From JACVRX01 sp963819885 (GTDB lineage: Bacteria; Actinomycetota; Actinomycetes; Jiangellales; Jiangellaceae): a DNA stretch of 64,000 nucleotides. The translations under genes were made by a program, and so were the position numbers. Location of the stretch: the NCBI GenBank assembly GCA_963819885.1, contig CAWFXV010000013.1:1-64000 (forward strand). Direction: 5' to 3'. The notes below the pieces were generated by a model, which was given only the letters and a program-made list of their open reading frames with translations, ran no database searches and was not told the origin of the DNA. This document shows positions 35,350-44,601 of the stretch, in pieces; the first letter of the stretch is position 1, and each line of letters starts with the position of its first letter.

Positions 35350-36571
35350 ATGACCGACGGTGACATGAGGGGCACGCAGAGCGGTGACGGCACGATCCGT
35401 CCTTTCCAGATCGATGTCCCGCAGGAGGCGGTGGACGACATGCGTCGCCGGATCGCAGCGACGCGTTGGCCGGATCGAGAGACGGTCTCGGACGACTCGC
35501 AGGGCGTCCCGCTCGCGACAATGCAGGCGCTTGCACGGTATTGGGGGACCGACTACGACTGGCGCAAGTGCGAGGCGCAGCTCAACGCCCTCCCGCACTT
35601 CATGACGGAGATCGATGGGCTGGACATTCATTTCATTCACGTCCGCTCGCAGCATGAGGACGCGCTGCCCCTGATCGTCACGCACGGGTGGCCCGGCTCG
35701 ATCATTGAACAGCTGAAGATCATCGAACCCCTCACCAACCCGACGGCACACGGCGCGAGCGCGGAGGACGCGTTCCATCTCGTCATCCCGTCTCTGCCGG
35801 GCCACGGGTTCTCCGCCAAGCCGACCACCACCGGCTGGGATCCGTCCCGCATCGCACGTGCCTGGGTCGTGCTGATGACGCGCCTCGGCTACACCCGGTT
35901 TGTGGCGCAGGGCGGCGACTGGGGTGCGGCCGTCACCCAGCAGATGGGTCAACAGGCCGCTCCGGAGCTGCTCGGTATCCACTCCAACATGCCCGGCACC
36001 GCGCCACCCGAGGTGAACGGCTATCTGCGCGGCGAGCCGCCACCACCCGGTCTGTCGGACGAGGAGCGACGCGCCTACGACCAGTTGAGCGCCTTCTATG
36101 CGAAGCACGTCGCCTACGCCCAGATCATGGCGACGCGCCCGCAGACGCTGTACGGCCTGGCCGACTCACCCATCGATCTCGCGGCGTTCGCGATCGACCA
36201 CGGCGACGGCACTGGCCAGCCCGGGCTCATCGCGCAGATCCTGAATGGACGCCTGCCCGGCGACCTCGCCCGAGACGACATCCTCGACAACATCACGCTC
36301 TACTGGCTGACGAACACCGGGGTCTCAGCGGCCCGCCTTTACTGGGAGAACAAGGCGGCCTTCTTCGACGCCAAGGACATTTCCATCCCGTTCGCGATCA
36401 GCGTCTTCCCCGACGAGCTGTATCAGGCGCCGAGGAGCTGGGCCGAGCGCGCCTATCCGGACAAGCCTCATCCACTACAACCGCCTCGACCGAGGTGGCC
36501 ACTTCGCCGCCTGGGAGCAGCCGGAGCTGTTCTCATCCGAGCTCCGTGCGGCGTTCAGGTCGCTGCGCTGA
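35350..36571 (+). CDS. Epoxide hydrolase (EHN-type), copy 1, frameshifted near the 3' end
   Basis: The N-terminal lid domain is typical (IRPFQIDVPQEAVDDMRRRI, ATRWPD), then HGWPGSIIEQLKIIEPL (oxyanion hole), nucleophile Asp in QGGDWGAAVTQ, and lid Tyr residues. The C-terminal His region, RGGHFAAWEQPELFSSEL, lies in another frame after about 36467, with a stop at 36571. Without this shift the protein would be about 405 residues, like copy 2. GGAGGAG precedes ATG 35350. If real, the shift removes the catalytic His and the enzyme would be dead. Confidence 0.8.
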
Positions 36572-36897
36572 AGGAGCCACGCATGTTTCGGCACCGCAAC
36601 GAACTCCCGGTCGAAGGGCCCAACGGAGTCCAGGTGATCGCCGCCGCCAACCCGGGACATCGCGACCTTGCTCTTGTCCATCGATGTCGCCCGTCACCCG
36701 CGACCCCTGATGGGAATTGCCGGGCCGGCCGACGGCAGCCACTTCAGCTGCCGGCACGAACGTTCCTCAAGCCTGTGAAAGAGGGGGGCCTCATGAGCTC
36801 GTCGGTGGCCCGCCTGCCCACCTCGGAAGGCCCTAGCTCCGTCTAGAACGGCCAGCGCTGCGTCCACCACCAAACCACACCAACCAAGGAGAGCCGC
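36572..36897. other. Intergenic region between the two epoxide hydrolase genes
   Basis: About 325 bp. A few protein-like words appear (for example HPRPLMGIAGPAD in one frame) but no gene is supported. The ribosome site AAGGAGAG of copy 2 lies at the right end. Confidence 0.35.
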
Positions 36898-38127
36898 ATG
36901 TCTGTGCCGACCGAAAACCTGGCGGGCGCCACCGAGATCCGTCCGTTCCGGATCGAGGTTCCGGAGGAGCAGCTGGCTGAGCTGCGTCGGCGGATCGCGG
37001 CGACGCGCTGGCCTTCCAGGGAGCTGGTCGCCGACCGCTCGCAGGGCGTCCAGTTGGCGACGCTGCAGGAGCTGGCCAGCTACTGGGCGACCGAGTACGA
37101 CTGGCGCAGGTGCGAGGCGAGACTGAACGCGCTGCCGCAGTTCACGACCGAGATCGACGGGGTGGAGATCCACTTCATCCACGTCAGGTCGCGGCATGAG
37201 AACGCGTTGCCGCTGATCATGACGCATGGCTGGCCCGGCTCGGTCATCGAGCTGCTGGAGACCGTCGGCCCGCTGACCGACCCGACCGCTTATGGCGGCA
37301 CTCCGGAGGACGCATTCCACCTGGTGCTGCCGTCACTGCCCGGTTACGGGTTCTCCGGTGAGCCGGCCGAGCTCGGCTGGGACGCCGGCCGCACCGCACG
37401 CGCGTGGGCGGAGCTGATGCACCGCCTCGGCTACACCCGCTACGTCGCCCAGGGCGGCGACGTGGGTGCCCTCGTCACGGACCTGATGGGGCGTCAGGCG
37501 GTCGAGGGTTTGGTCGGCTACCACCTGAGCCTGCTCACGGCGGTGCTCGCAATCGGCGATCAACTGCCCAAGGAATCCGAAAAGGAACGCGCAGCGGCCC
37601 AGGCGCTCGCGACGTTCAGGCAGGACGGCTTCGGCTACTTCCTCGAGATGGCAACGCGGCCACAGACGATCGGCTACGCCCTGCTGGATTCACCCGTCGC
37701 GCTGGCGGCCTGGTTGCTCGACCACGACACGGACAGCTACTACAAGATCTCCCGCGCGTTCGTCGACGGCGAGCCCGTGGGCAATCTCACCCGGGACACC
37801 ATCGTCGACAACATCACGCTGTACTGGCTGACCGGCACCGCAGCGTCGGCGGCCCGGTCGTATTGGGAGGACGGACGAGCGCTGGCCGCAGCGCTTGCCA
37901 GCGGCCAGCCTCCTCCGGCGGTCACCGTGCCGGTCGGCTTCACGACATTCCCCGGCGAGATCTGGGCAGCCCCGCGCAGCTGGGTCGAGGCGGTCTACCC
38001 CGGCCTCGCCTACTTCAACGAGGTCGACAGGGGCGGCCACTTCGCCGCCTGGGAGGAGCCGGAGCTCTTCTCCACCGAGCTGCGCGACGCCTTCAGGTCG
38101 CTGCGAACCAACGGAGGCGCCTCATAA
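36898..38127 (+). CDS. Epoxide hydrolase (EHN-type), copy 2, intact
   Basis: A 409-residue alpha/beta hydrolase with the epoxide hydrolase N-terminal domain (IRPFRIEVPEEQLAELRRRI, ATRWPSREL), HGWPGSVIELLETVGPL, nucleophile Asp in QGGDVGALVTD, and the C-terminal His in RGGHFAAWEEPELFSTEL. It lacks a signal peptide and should act in the cytoplasm, opening epoxides to diols through an ester intermediate. Copies 1 and 2 are clear paralogues over their whole length. AAGGAGAG precedes ATG 36898. Confidence 0.85.
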   Translation: MSVPTENLAGATEIRPFRIEVPEEQLAELRRRIAATRWPSRELVADRSQGVQLATLQELASYWATEYDWRRCEARLNALPQFTTEIDGVEIHFIHVRSRHENALPLIMTHGWPGSVIELLETVGPLTDPTAYGGTPEDAFHLVLPSLPGYGFSGEPAELGWDAGRTARAWAELMHRLGYTRYVAQGGDVGALVTDLMGRQAVEGLVGYHLSLLTAVLAIGDQLPKESEKERAAAQALATFRQDGFGYFLEMATRPQTIGYALLDSPVALAAWLLDHDTDSYYKISRAFVDGEPVGNLTRDTIVDNITLYWLTGTAASAARSYWEDGRALAAALASGQPPPAVTVPVGFTTFPGEIWAAPRSWVEAVYPGLAYFNEVDRGGHFAAWEEPELFSTELRDAFRSLRTNGGAS

Positions 38128-38258
38128 GCTGCACGGTCGATGCGGCGGTAGTTCGTTAGATGGCCGTCTTCGGCCGTCTCCGCATGCCGTCGCTCGGCGG
38201 GGCAACCGAGTGGCTCAACTCCGATCCGGACCTGATTCGCCCGGTAGCCGGGCTTCGA

Positions 38259-39114
38259 TCAGGTGGTGGCGTCGGCAGCGGCGACGATGAGCTGTGCCAC
38301 GGCGTTGGGTTTGGAGATCAGTGAGACGTGCGAGGCTTTGACCTCGACGATCTCTGCCCCGGCTCGCTCGGCCATGAACCGCTGCTGCGCTTGCGGAATG
38401 ATCAGGTCCTCGGTGCCGATGAGATACCAGGATGGGATCGTCTTCCAGGCTGGGACGCCGGAGGGTTCCAGGCCGGCGCTAAATACGAGGGGGTGTTGGG
38501 TCGCTGCTATCGCCAGTGCGTCCCGCTTCGGCAGGTCGGGGGCGAAGGAGTTCACCACGACTTCCGGCTTCAGGTAGACGTCGAAGTCGCCGGCCGGGGC
38601 GCCGGGGTAGGGCCGGAGATCGAAGATCGTGGTGGGGTCCGCTACGGCCAGAGCAGAGTCGGGTCCGAGCAGTGCCAGCACCGGCTCACCCTCGTCGGGT
38701 GCGAAGGCGTCCACGTAGACCAGCGCCTTCACGTTCGGGTTGCCCGCGGCCGCGTTGGTGATCACGGCGCCGCCATAGGAGTGCCCGACGAGAACGATTG
38801 GACCGGGCACAGTGGACAGGAACGTCCTGATGTATTCGGCGTCACCAGAGAGGCTGCGCAGCGGATTGGGCGGTGCGAACCACCTGATAACCCTCCTGCT
38901 GCAACCGTTTCACCACCTCGGTCCAACTCGACGCATCCGCCCAGGAACCATGCACCAGCACAATCGTCGGCTTGGCCTCGTCATGCGACCCTGCGGTGGT
39001 GGCACCAGGGGCACTCTGCGCCGCCGGGGTAAGGCCGAGCAGTCCGACCACGACGATGATGATCCCGAGCAACGCAGTCAGCAGCGTCTGGCGGCGAGGG
39101 AGCGTACGAGCCAT
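38259..39114 (-). pseudogene. Secreted alpha/beta hydrolase, one frameshift
   Basis: From ATG 39114 (preceded by GGGAGG) the protein has a signal peptide (LLTALLGIIIVVVGLLGLTP), then TIVLVHGSWADASSWTEVVK and EGYQVV. A one-base shift near 38875 leads to APPNPLRSLSGDAEYIRTFL, nucleophile elbow GHSYGGAVIT, YLIGTEDLIIP and catalytic His in EVKASHVSLISKP. Together about 285 residues with a full triad. It is a paralogue of the cytoplasmic hydrolase at 7026-7763. A base-level error is as likely as true inactivation. Confidence 0.75.
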
Positions 39115-39689
39115 GTCTACCTCCCTGAGAGGGTGTCGAGTCATGCTCTCGTGAACGACGTTTAGCTGTCCATCACTCGTTGGAAGACCACCCCAGCCCG
39201 CCGTTTCCCTGCGCCTCAAGGCCGGCGCCGGCCAGGACGTAGTAGGCGCCGCCTCCGGCGGCCCGCTCTGGGATCGCCCTGAGCTTCGCACGCTGCCCCT
39301 CCCCGGCAACGGCTGCGCCGAGAACTTTGTTGCGCCTCCGACCGGTCGCTCACGCTGCCTCGCAACAAGTTCTCGCCGGTCCCTTGGCGGCGAGCCTCCG
39401 GCAGCGCGCCCCGGCGCTCATTGCGGTGGCGGGGGAGCCCCGCCACCCGTCTAGACGGGGCGATCCCATTTCAGGAGGCACTTCTATGACATCGCAGCTG
39501 ATGCTGTCGCCAGCGCGGTTGCACGCACAGCTGTCGGCGAGCCCATCAACGGAATCGGGCCCACCACCACTGCCGTTGGCCTGACGCCGGCGGGAAATAC
39601 CGCACACCGATCGCCGTCGGGTTCAAGCGGGCTCGCGCCATCGTCGAGCGCGGTCTCGGGTAGGCGTACGCGGCACCTCGATTGGCTAG
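39115..39689. other. No intact gene (about 570 bp)
   Basis: A plus-strand word DIAADAVASAVARTAVGEPI just after AGGAGG at 39475-39540 resembles the C-terminal part of NmrA/YwnB-like SDR proteins (pattern DVAAAL--ALGEPVNGT). It cannot be extended in one frame. GC-rich inverted repeats occur at about 39219-39265. Confidence 0.3.
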
Positions 39690-39900
39690 GTGGCGGGATG
39701 ACCGGCGTGAACCTTCCGGACTCGATTAGGTGCTTGAAATACGGCACCAATGTCCCGGTCGTGCTTCGGAATAGGAAACATGACGTTCTTGCCACCTAGT
39801 GGCGGAGTGATGAGCGCCAGGATCGGATCTGGGACAGCGGACCTAAATCGGACGAAAGATAAATCCCTCCCGGCTTCAATCGCTTGCATCGGCCGAACTA
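39690..39900 (-). pseudogene. Alcohol dehydrogenase (MDR) remnant, left of the IS630 element
   Basis: Minus-strand peptides FGRCKRLKPGGIYLSSDLGP, then in another frame ILALITPPLGGKNVMFPIPK, then YFKHLIESGRFTPVI match the C-terminal part of zinc-less medium-chain NAD(P)-dependent alcohol dehydrogenases. At least two frame changes separate them. The remnant is interrupted by the IS630 element and resumes at 41035. Confidence 0.65.
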
Positions 39901-40984
39901 GTGCCCTGCGTTTGAACTGTTCTTACGGTTGGCTTTGTTGAGGATCTGGTCGGCGGTTTTGGTCCAGACGAAGGGGTGGCAGCGGTCGTTCCAGCCGTCG
40001 ATGTAGGCGCGGATCTTGGCGTTGAGGTCGCGGACCGAGCCGAACGTGCCGCGGTGGATGGCCTGGCGTTCGATGAGTGAGAACCAGACCTCGACCAGGT
40101 TCATCCAGGACGCGTGGGTCGGGGTGAAGTGGCAGATCACGCGCGGGTTGGCGGCCAGCCAGGCGTTGACCTTCGGGTGCTTGTGGGCGGCGTAGTTGTC
40201 CATCACCAGGTGCAGCTCGATGCCGGTGCCGTGCGTCGGGGTAGGCGCGGGTGACCTGTTTGAGGAAGGCCACGAACTCCTGGTGCCGGTGCCGCGGCTT
40301 GACTGCGCCGGTGACGGTGCCGGTGGCGATCTCCAGGGCGGCGAACAACGTGGAGGTGCCGTGTCGGAGGTAGTCGTGGGAACGGCGTTCGGCCAGCCCG
40401 GGCTGCAGCGGCAGGATCGGCGCGGTCCGGTCCAGGGCCTGGATCTGGGATTTCTCGTCCACGCACAACACGATCGCGTTCTCCGGCGGGTTCAGGTACA
40501 GGCCGACCACGTCGGTGACCTTGCCGACCAGCTCCGGGTCGGTGGAGAACCGAAACGACTCCGCCCGCCACGGCTGGACCCGGTACTCCCGCCACGCCTT
40601 GGCCACTGTGGCGTCGGAGATGCCCAGCTGCCGGGCCAGCAGCCGGGTGGACCAGTGCGTCACCGCCAGCTTCCTCGGCGGCGGCGCCAGCGTCGCGGTG
40701 ATGATCGCCGCATGGTCGATCGACCGGGGCCGACCCGAGCGCTGCTCGTCGTGCAGACCCGCCATCCCGCCGGCCTGGTAACGCTCCCGCCAGCCGATCA
40801 CCGTCGGCCGCGACACCCCCACCAACCCCGCGATCGCGGTGTTCGACACCCCATCCGCGGCCAGCAGCACGATCCGCGCCCGCTGCGCCAACCCTGCCCG
40901 CACCGACGAGGACCGAGTCAGCCGAACCAGCTCCTCACGGTCACCCTCACGCAATCCCAACGCCGGGGCAACACGATTCGCCAT
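39898..40984 (-). CDS. IS630-family transposase, +1 frameshift in the middle
   Basis: From ATG 40984: LGLREGDREELVRLTRSSSV, a helix-turn-helix (DGVSNTAIAGLVGVSRPTVI), first catalytic Asp in AIVLCVDEKSQIQAL. After a shift near 40235 (at a CCCG) the next frame gives LHLVMDNYAAHKHPKVNAWL (second Asp) and WMNLVEVWFSLIERQAI (catalytic Glu). Total about 360 residues. The stop codon uses the flanking TA. The shift could be programmed, as in some IS630 elements, but no classical slippery run was seen; it could also be an inactivating indel. Confidence 0.8.
39901..39935 (+). repeat. IS630 left terminal inverted repeat
   Basis: Starts GTGCCCTGCGTTTGAA directly after the TA target and mirrors the right end. 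Confidence 0.75.
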
Positions 40985-40999
40985 ACCCCATTCTGACGA

Positions 41000-41034
41000 T
41001 CCACAACCGTTAAACAACTTAACACGCAGGACAC
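41000..41034 (-). repeat. IS630 right terminal inverted repeat
   Basis: Ends CGCAGGACAC directly before the TA target; its reverse complement matches the left end at 10 of the first 11 bases, with looser pairing further in. Confidence 0.75.
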
Positions 41035-41105
41035 TAGTTCTTGCCGACCGCATTGAGGACCACCTCGTTGTCCGGCCGTCGGCCTTGCCACATCTGAGAT
41101 CCGAA
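41035..41105 (-). pseudogene. Alcohol dehydrogenase remnant, right of the IS630 element
   Basis: Minus-strand peptide NEVVLNAVGKN runs up to the TA and continues on the other side of the element with FGRCKRLKPGG. The codon spanning the site reads TAG where Ser would fit the family (GKNSFGR), so the gene was probably already damaged or was altered at the site. Confidence 0.55.
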
Positions 41106-41460
41106 CCACTTCCGGTGGGTAACCGCTGCCTTCACAGCGTGGACTGTAGCGACAGCGGGCGGTGATGCTTGGCGATGCGGTGTCGTCGTCCAGTGTCTTC
41201 AGCAGGTCGAGCCCAGCCTGCGGTCCCCGCACATGGCGACCGCGACGGCGTGGTCGAGAGTGAGCATGGGACTGGGCGAGATCCGTTCCAGCATCCCGTA
41301 CAGGACGAGGATCTGGGGCCAGTCGGCGTCCGATGCGCCCTCCGCGTAGCCGCGGCGACGGCCGCTTGCAGCTAATAGGCGCCGAGCTGATCCGTGCACC
41401 GCTCTTTCCCGGACGAAGACAGCCGTCGACAGAACAACGCACAAGCGACGAACCTCGCCG
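41106..41460 (-). pseudogene. ECF sigma factor (SigJ-like, DUF6596) C-terminal fragment
   Basis: LQAAVAAATRRA, then in a shifted frame DADWPQILVLYGMLERISPS and LTLDHAVAVAM, then GPQAGLDLLKTLDDD match the C-terminal domain of large ECF-type sigma factors (DWPQILALYGLLER, PMVTLNRAVAVA, GLDLLDAL). Sigma regions 2 and 4 are missing. The fragment runs directly into the alcohol dehydrogenase remnant. Confidence 0.7.
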
Positions 41461-41551
41461 CGGAGTCGGATCACCACCTCCCTAAGTCGATCTCGGCCTC
41501 CCTGCCGGGGAGATTTCTTGCGGGATGAGCGTGTTCGCGGGCTCCCGCCCG

Positions 41552-41585
41552 GGGGTTTGGTGTGGCCGGAGCGACACCAAACCCC
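41552..41585 (-). terminator. Hairpin after the ABC exporter permease gene
   Basis: Perfect 12-base arms 41552-41563 and 41574-41585 (GGGGTTTGGTGT and its complement) with a 10-base loop, starting 17 bp past the permease stop. No T tract follows in the direction of transcription, as is common in actinobacteria. Confidence 0.7.
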
Positions 41586-41601
41586 GTCGATTACTCGAGC
41601 G

Positions 41602-42405
41602 TCAGGCCGCTCGCTGGTACACGCGGAACGCCCTGGTCGCGATCCACGACATCACGACGGCCAGCGCGAGTAGCAGCGCGGCCCGGATGAGCACGGCGGC
41701 CCAGTCTGGTTCGGCTGACAGCGCCTCGCGACTGGCTACGGCTGCCCAGTCGACCGGGTTGAATCGTGCCACGTCGGCGACCCACTCCGGCATCTGGGCG
41801 GGGGCCATCATCACCGATGAGAGGAAGGTCAGCGGCAGGGTGAGGAACTGGGAGACGCCGATGAGCGCTTCCTGTTGCCGGGTCAACAGCGCGACCGCGT
41901 CGGAGAGTGCGGCGAAGATCAGCGCGAGCAGCACGGCACACGCCACGACGACCGTCCCGCCAACCAGCCCGCCGGCGTAACGGGCACCCGCCAGCAGCCC
42001 CGCGCCGAGCACTATGGACGACTGGATCACGGTGGTCACCGCCTGGTAGGCGAGCGATCCGGTGATCAGCGCTCCGCGGCTCACCGGGGAGGTGAGGTAA
42101 CGGTCCATCACACCCCGGTTCATGTCCTGGATGAACGAGGTGCCGGCCCAGCCGGCGGAAAACATTGCGGTCATCACCACGACGCCGGGGGTGAGGTACT
42201 CCAGGTAGGACTGGTCCCCGAAACCCGGCAGCGAGACCACATTCTGGAACAGCGCACCGAACAGCAGTAGCCAGATCATCGGCTGGATCAGCGTGAACAC
42301 GAGATAGATCGGCTGTCGGGCGAGGGTGCGCAGCGACCGGACGGTGAGCTGCCAGGAGTGCGAGAGGGACGTCGCACGGTGTGGCGCTATGGCCAGGGAT
42401 GTCAT
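41602..42405 (-). CDS. ABC-2 type exporter permease (DrrB-like)
   Basis: A 267-residue membrane protein with six predicted helices and the ABC-2 signature region. It starts RATSLSHSWQLTVRSLRTLA, then PIYLVFTLIQPMIWLLLFGA, YLEYLTPGVVVMTAMFSAGW and the ending helix LLLALAVVMSWIATRAF. Typical of DrrB permeases exporting antibiotics or lipids. Its start overlaps the end of the ATPase gene by four bases, so they are translated together. A 256-bp part of this gene is duplicated at 46.2 kb. Confidence 0.85.
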   Translation of the reverse strand: MTSLAIAPHRATSLSHSWQLTVRSLRTLARQPIYLVFTLIQPMIWLLLFGALFQNVVSLPGFGDQSYLEYLTPGVVVMTAMFSAGWAGTSFIQDMNRGVMDRYLTSPVSRGALITGSLAYQAVTTVIQSSIVLGAGLLAGARYAGGLVGGTVVVACAVLLALIFAALSDAVALLTRQQEALIGVSQFLTLPLTFLSSVMMAPAQMPEWVADVARFNPVDWAAVASREALSAEPDWAAVLIRAALLLALAVVMSWIATRAFRVYQRAA

Positions 42406-43373
42406 CGCGCCACCTTCTTTGTGTCGTCTGCCGCGGCGTCGTCCGCGTGGCGGAATGAACGTCCGGCGTACCGGAGATAGACGTCGTCCAGCGATGGCCG
42501 GGCTACGGTGACCGCGGCCAGTTCGACGCCCGCGCCATCCAACGTCGAGAGGACGGTGGGTAGCGCCGCGGCGCCGTCGGCAACCTGCGCCCGCATGGCG
42601 GGGCCGTCGACGACGACCTGGCGCACGCCTGGAATCGAGTCGAGCAACCGCTGCACGGCGGCGGTTGTGTCGCTGTTGGCGAGCTGGATATGCATGGTGT
42701 CGCCCTCGAGCCGGTTTTTCAGATCATCTGGGGTGCCGGCTGCGACGATTCGGCCCTGGTCGATGATGACCAGCTGGTCGGCGAGGTTGTCCGCCTCCTC
42801 CAGGTAGTGCGTGGTCAGCAGCACGGTGAGGCCGTCGTCTTGGGCGAGGCCGGATATCTCCGCCCACATCTCGCTGCGCGCTTCTGGATCCAGCCCGGTG
42901 GTCGGTTCGTCCAGGAACAGCACCTGCGGACGGTGGACGAGCCCCATGGCGACATCGAGCTTGCGCTGCATCCCGCCCGACCACTTGCCAGTGAGCCGGT
43001 TCGCCGCGTCGGTCAGGCCGAACCGCGCGAGCAGCTCGTCGGCGCGGCGGAGTGCGGCCCGGCCGGACAACCCGTGGATGCGGCCCTGCAGTACGAGGTT
43101 CTCCGGCCCGGTGCCGAGTGGGTCGAACCCGGGCTTCTGCGAGACGTACCCGATCGCACCGCGCACGCTAGACGCGTCGCGATGGACGTGTAGGCCGGCG
43201 ACCCGGGCGGTCCCGGTGTCGGCTCTGGTCAGTGTGGTCAGGATCTTGACTGTGGTCGACTTGCCCGCGCCATTGGGCCCGAGCAGGCCGAACACCGATC
43301 CAGCCGGCACCGTGAAGCTGACACCGGCGAGCGCGGTAACGGCCTTGGCGCCGCTGCCGTAGGTCTTGACCAA
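42402..43373 (-). CDS. ABC exporter ATP-binding protein (DrrA-like); 5' end probably frameshifted
   Basis: At least 323 residues: Walker A GPNGAGKST, Q-loop in GYVSQKPGFDP, signature WSGGMQRKLD, Walker B VLFLDEPTTGLDPE, and H-loop LTTHYLEEAD, plus the C-terminal domain with SLDDVYLRYAG. In frame, only TTG 43373 is available, which cuts off the first strand (AVDVDG). Upstream, GTG 43458 has a good AAGGAG and gives TPSQPITVGPQAAELSG in another frame, so a one-base shift near 43405 probably separates the true start. Operon with the permease; PadR gene upstream. Confidence 0.8.
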   Translation of the reverse strand: MVKTYGSGAKAVTALAGVSFTVPAGSVFGLLGPNGAGKSTTVKILTTLTRADTGTARVAGLHVHRDASSVRGAIGYVSQKPGFDPLGTGPENLVLQGRIHGLSGRAALRRADELLARFGLTDAANRLTGKWSGGMQRKLDVAMGLVHRPQVLFLDEPTTGLDPEARSEMWAEISGLAQDDGLTVLLTTHYLEEADNLADQLVIIDQGRIVAAGTPDDLKNRLEGDTMHIQLANSDTTAAVQRLLDSIPGVRQVVVDGPAMRAQVADGAAALPTVLSTLDGAGVELAAVTVARPSLDDVYLRYAGRSFRHADDAAADDTKKVAR

Positions 43374-43620
43374 GCCGTCGACGTCGACGGCGGGGTCCTT
43401 GCCCGCCAGACAGCTCAGCTGCCTGCGGGCCGACTGTTATGGGTTGACTGGGTGTCACGATGCGCTCCTTCTGCACACGTGGGGTGGAAGGAGTCGGGCG
43501 CCGGCACCGGCCGTGGATATCCTGTCGTTGCGGCCTTGGGTCCACGCCTGTGCACGGGCACGACTCGGGGTTCGGGCGACCCCTGACCTTGGTGTTCGCG
43601 CACCGGTCGGGGGTCGTTCA

Positions 43621-44307
43621 TCAGCGACCCATGGGCATCTCCTCCTGCCAGCTCATCTCGTCGGGGAACTCAGCGCGCAACATCGCGTCGATCTTCTCCT
43701 GCGGGAGGTCGGTGGCACGCAGCTCATGCAGCCGCCGCCACGGTGCCAGCCCGCTGAGCTCACCCGTGCGCATGTCGCGGATCAGGCTCCGGACGAACTC
43801 GATCTCGGCGTCCAGCAGCGCCGACTGGAACTCGGACTCGATGAGGAAGATCCGGGGGAAAGTCGCCGGCAGGCCGGCGGCCACGGCGTCCATGGAGCGA
43901 CGTCGCATCTCCAGTGATTGCAGCCGCATCTGGAGCAGCCGCAGCACGTCGTCCGGCGGCAGCGCGCCGATCAGCGAGAGGGCCGCCTCGAAGTCGGTGA
44001 ATTCCTTCCGCGGCACGCTGAGCAGTTCACTCAACCAATCGATCATCTTCGCCTTGCCGGCCTCGGTGATGGCGTAGATCGTGCGCTCGGGACGTTTGCC
44101 CTCGCGCACCGTCTCTTGGACCTCGACAAAGCCTTGCCTCTCCAGCGCGGCGACGACGGAATACAGCGAGCCGTAGTTGAGCTTGATGCTGTCTTCCTTG
44201 TTCCGTTCGCGCAGCGTCGTCGACATCTCGTACGGGTGCATCGGGCGTTCGTAGAGCATCGTCAGCACCGCAAGCGCGAGCGGGTTCGACAGCCTGGTCG
44301 TCGCCAC
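43621..44307 (-). CDS. PadR family transcriptional regulator
   Basis: A 228-residue repressor. N-terminal winged helix: LSNPLALAVLTMLYERPMHP, SIKLNYGSLYSVVAALERQG, TIYAITEAGKAKM. The C-terminal part (LPPDDVLRLLQMRLQSLEMR) is the Vir_act_alpha_C-type dimerisation helix. Such regulators repress adjacent drug exporters and are released by the drug. GTG 44307 is preferred to GTG 44319, since GGAGGG at 44319-44324 then lies at a workable distance. It is upstream of the DrrA-like gene on the same strand. Confidence 0.85.
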   Translation of the reverse strand: MATTRLSNPLALAVLTMLYERPMHPYEMSTTLRERNKEDSIKLNYGSLYSVVAALERQGFVEVQETVREGKRPERTIYAITEAGKAKMIDWLSELLSVPRKEFTDFEAALSLIGALPPDDVLRLLQMRLQSLEMRRRSMDAVAAGLPATFPRIFLIESEFQSALLDAEIEFVRSLIRDMRTGELSGLAPWRRLHELRATDLPQEKIDAMLRAEFPDEMSWQEEMPMGR

Positions 44308-44322
44308 GTGCCCGACCACCCT

Positions 44323-44350
44323 CCAAACACTCGAACCGAAATACTCGAAC
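44323..44350 (-). promoter_or_regulatory. Tandem 14-bp repeat upstream of padR-like gene
   Basis: CCAAACACTCGAAC (44323-44336) is followed directly by CGAAATACTCGAAC (44337-44350), 11 or 12 of 14 bases the same, with part of the next eight bases (TAGAGTA) extending the pattern. Located just before the ribosome site, it is a good candidate for the autoregulatory operator. Confidence 0.5.
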
Positions 44351-44601
44351 TAGAGTAGCCCAAGGAGGGTATCCGATGTCAAGTATTCCGCTCAGGAGAA
44401 CGAGCGAGTAGTTAGGGCTGGCGGGCCACTGCGCACCGCCCGGCTGCCGCCCTAGCGGGCGGCCCTGGGGGGCCGTCCTCGGGCTCGCCGGGCGCATGCC
44501 GGTGGTGACCTCGCTCAACGAGAACCGCAGAGCCCCGCCGCGCACCCCGGTCCTCCCTCAGGGAGAGCAGCCGCCAGGGAAGCCGCATAGCCTAACCGGC
44601 T

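Larger units (their letters stand above)
39901..41034 (-). mobile_element. IS630-family insertion sequence
   Basis: The element is 1134 bp, bounded by TA at 39899-39900 and at 41035-41036, the target duplication expected of IS630/Tc1-mariner elements. The ends are inverted repeats: left GTGCCCTGCGT and right (reverse complement) GTGTCCTGCGT, with weaker matching for about 35 bp including TTAACGGTTG-like motifs. One transposase gene fills it. The flanks belong to one broken alcohol dehydrogenase gene, which confirms the insertion boundaries. Confidence 0.85.

Noticed and set aside
34477..36846. A single 789-codon frame suggesting a membrane protein/epoxide hydrolase fusion
   Set aside because: The membrane protein continues in another frame and the hydrolase has its own ribosome site and ATG; the long frame is due to frameshifts.
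41602..43458. Naming the exporter drrA/drrB
   Set aside because: Family resemblance only; the substrate is unknown, so gene symbols were not assigned.
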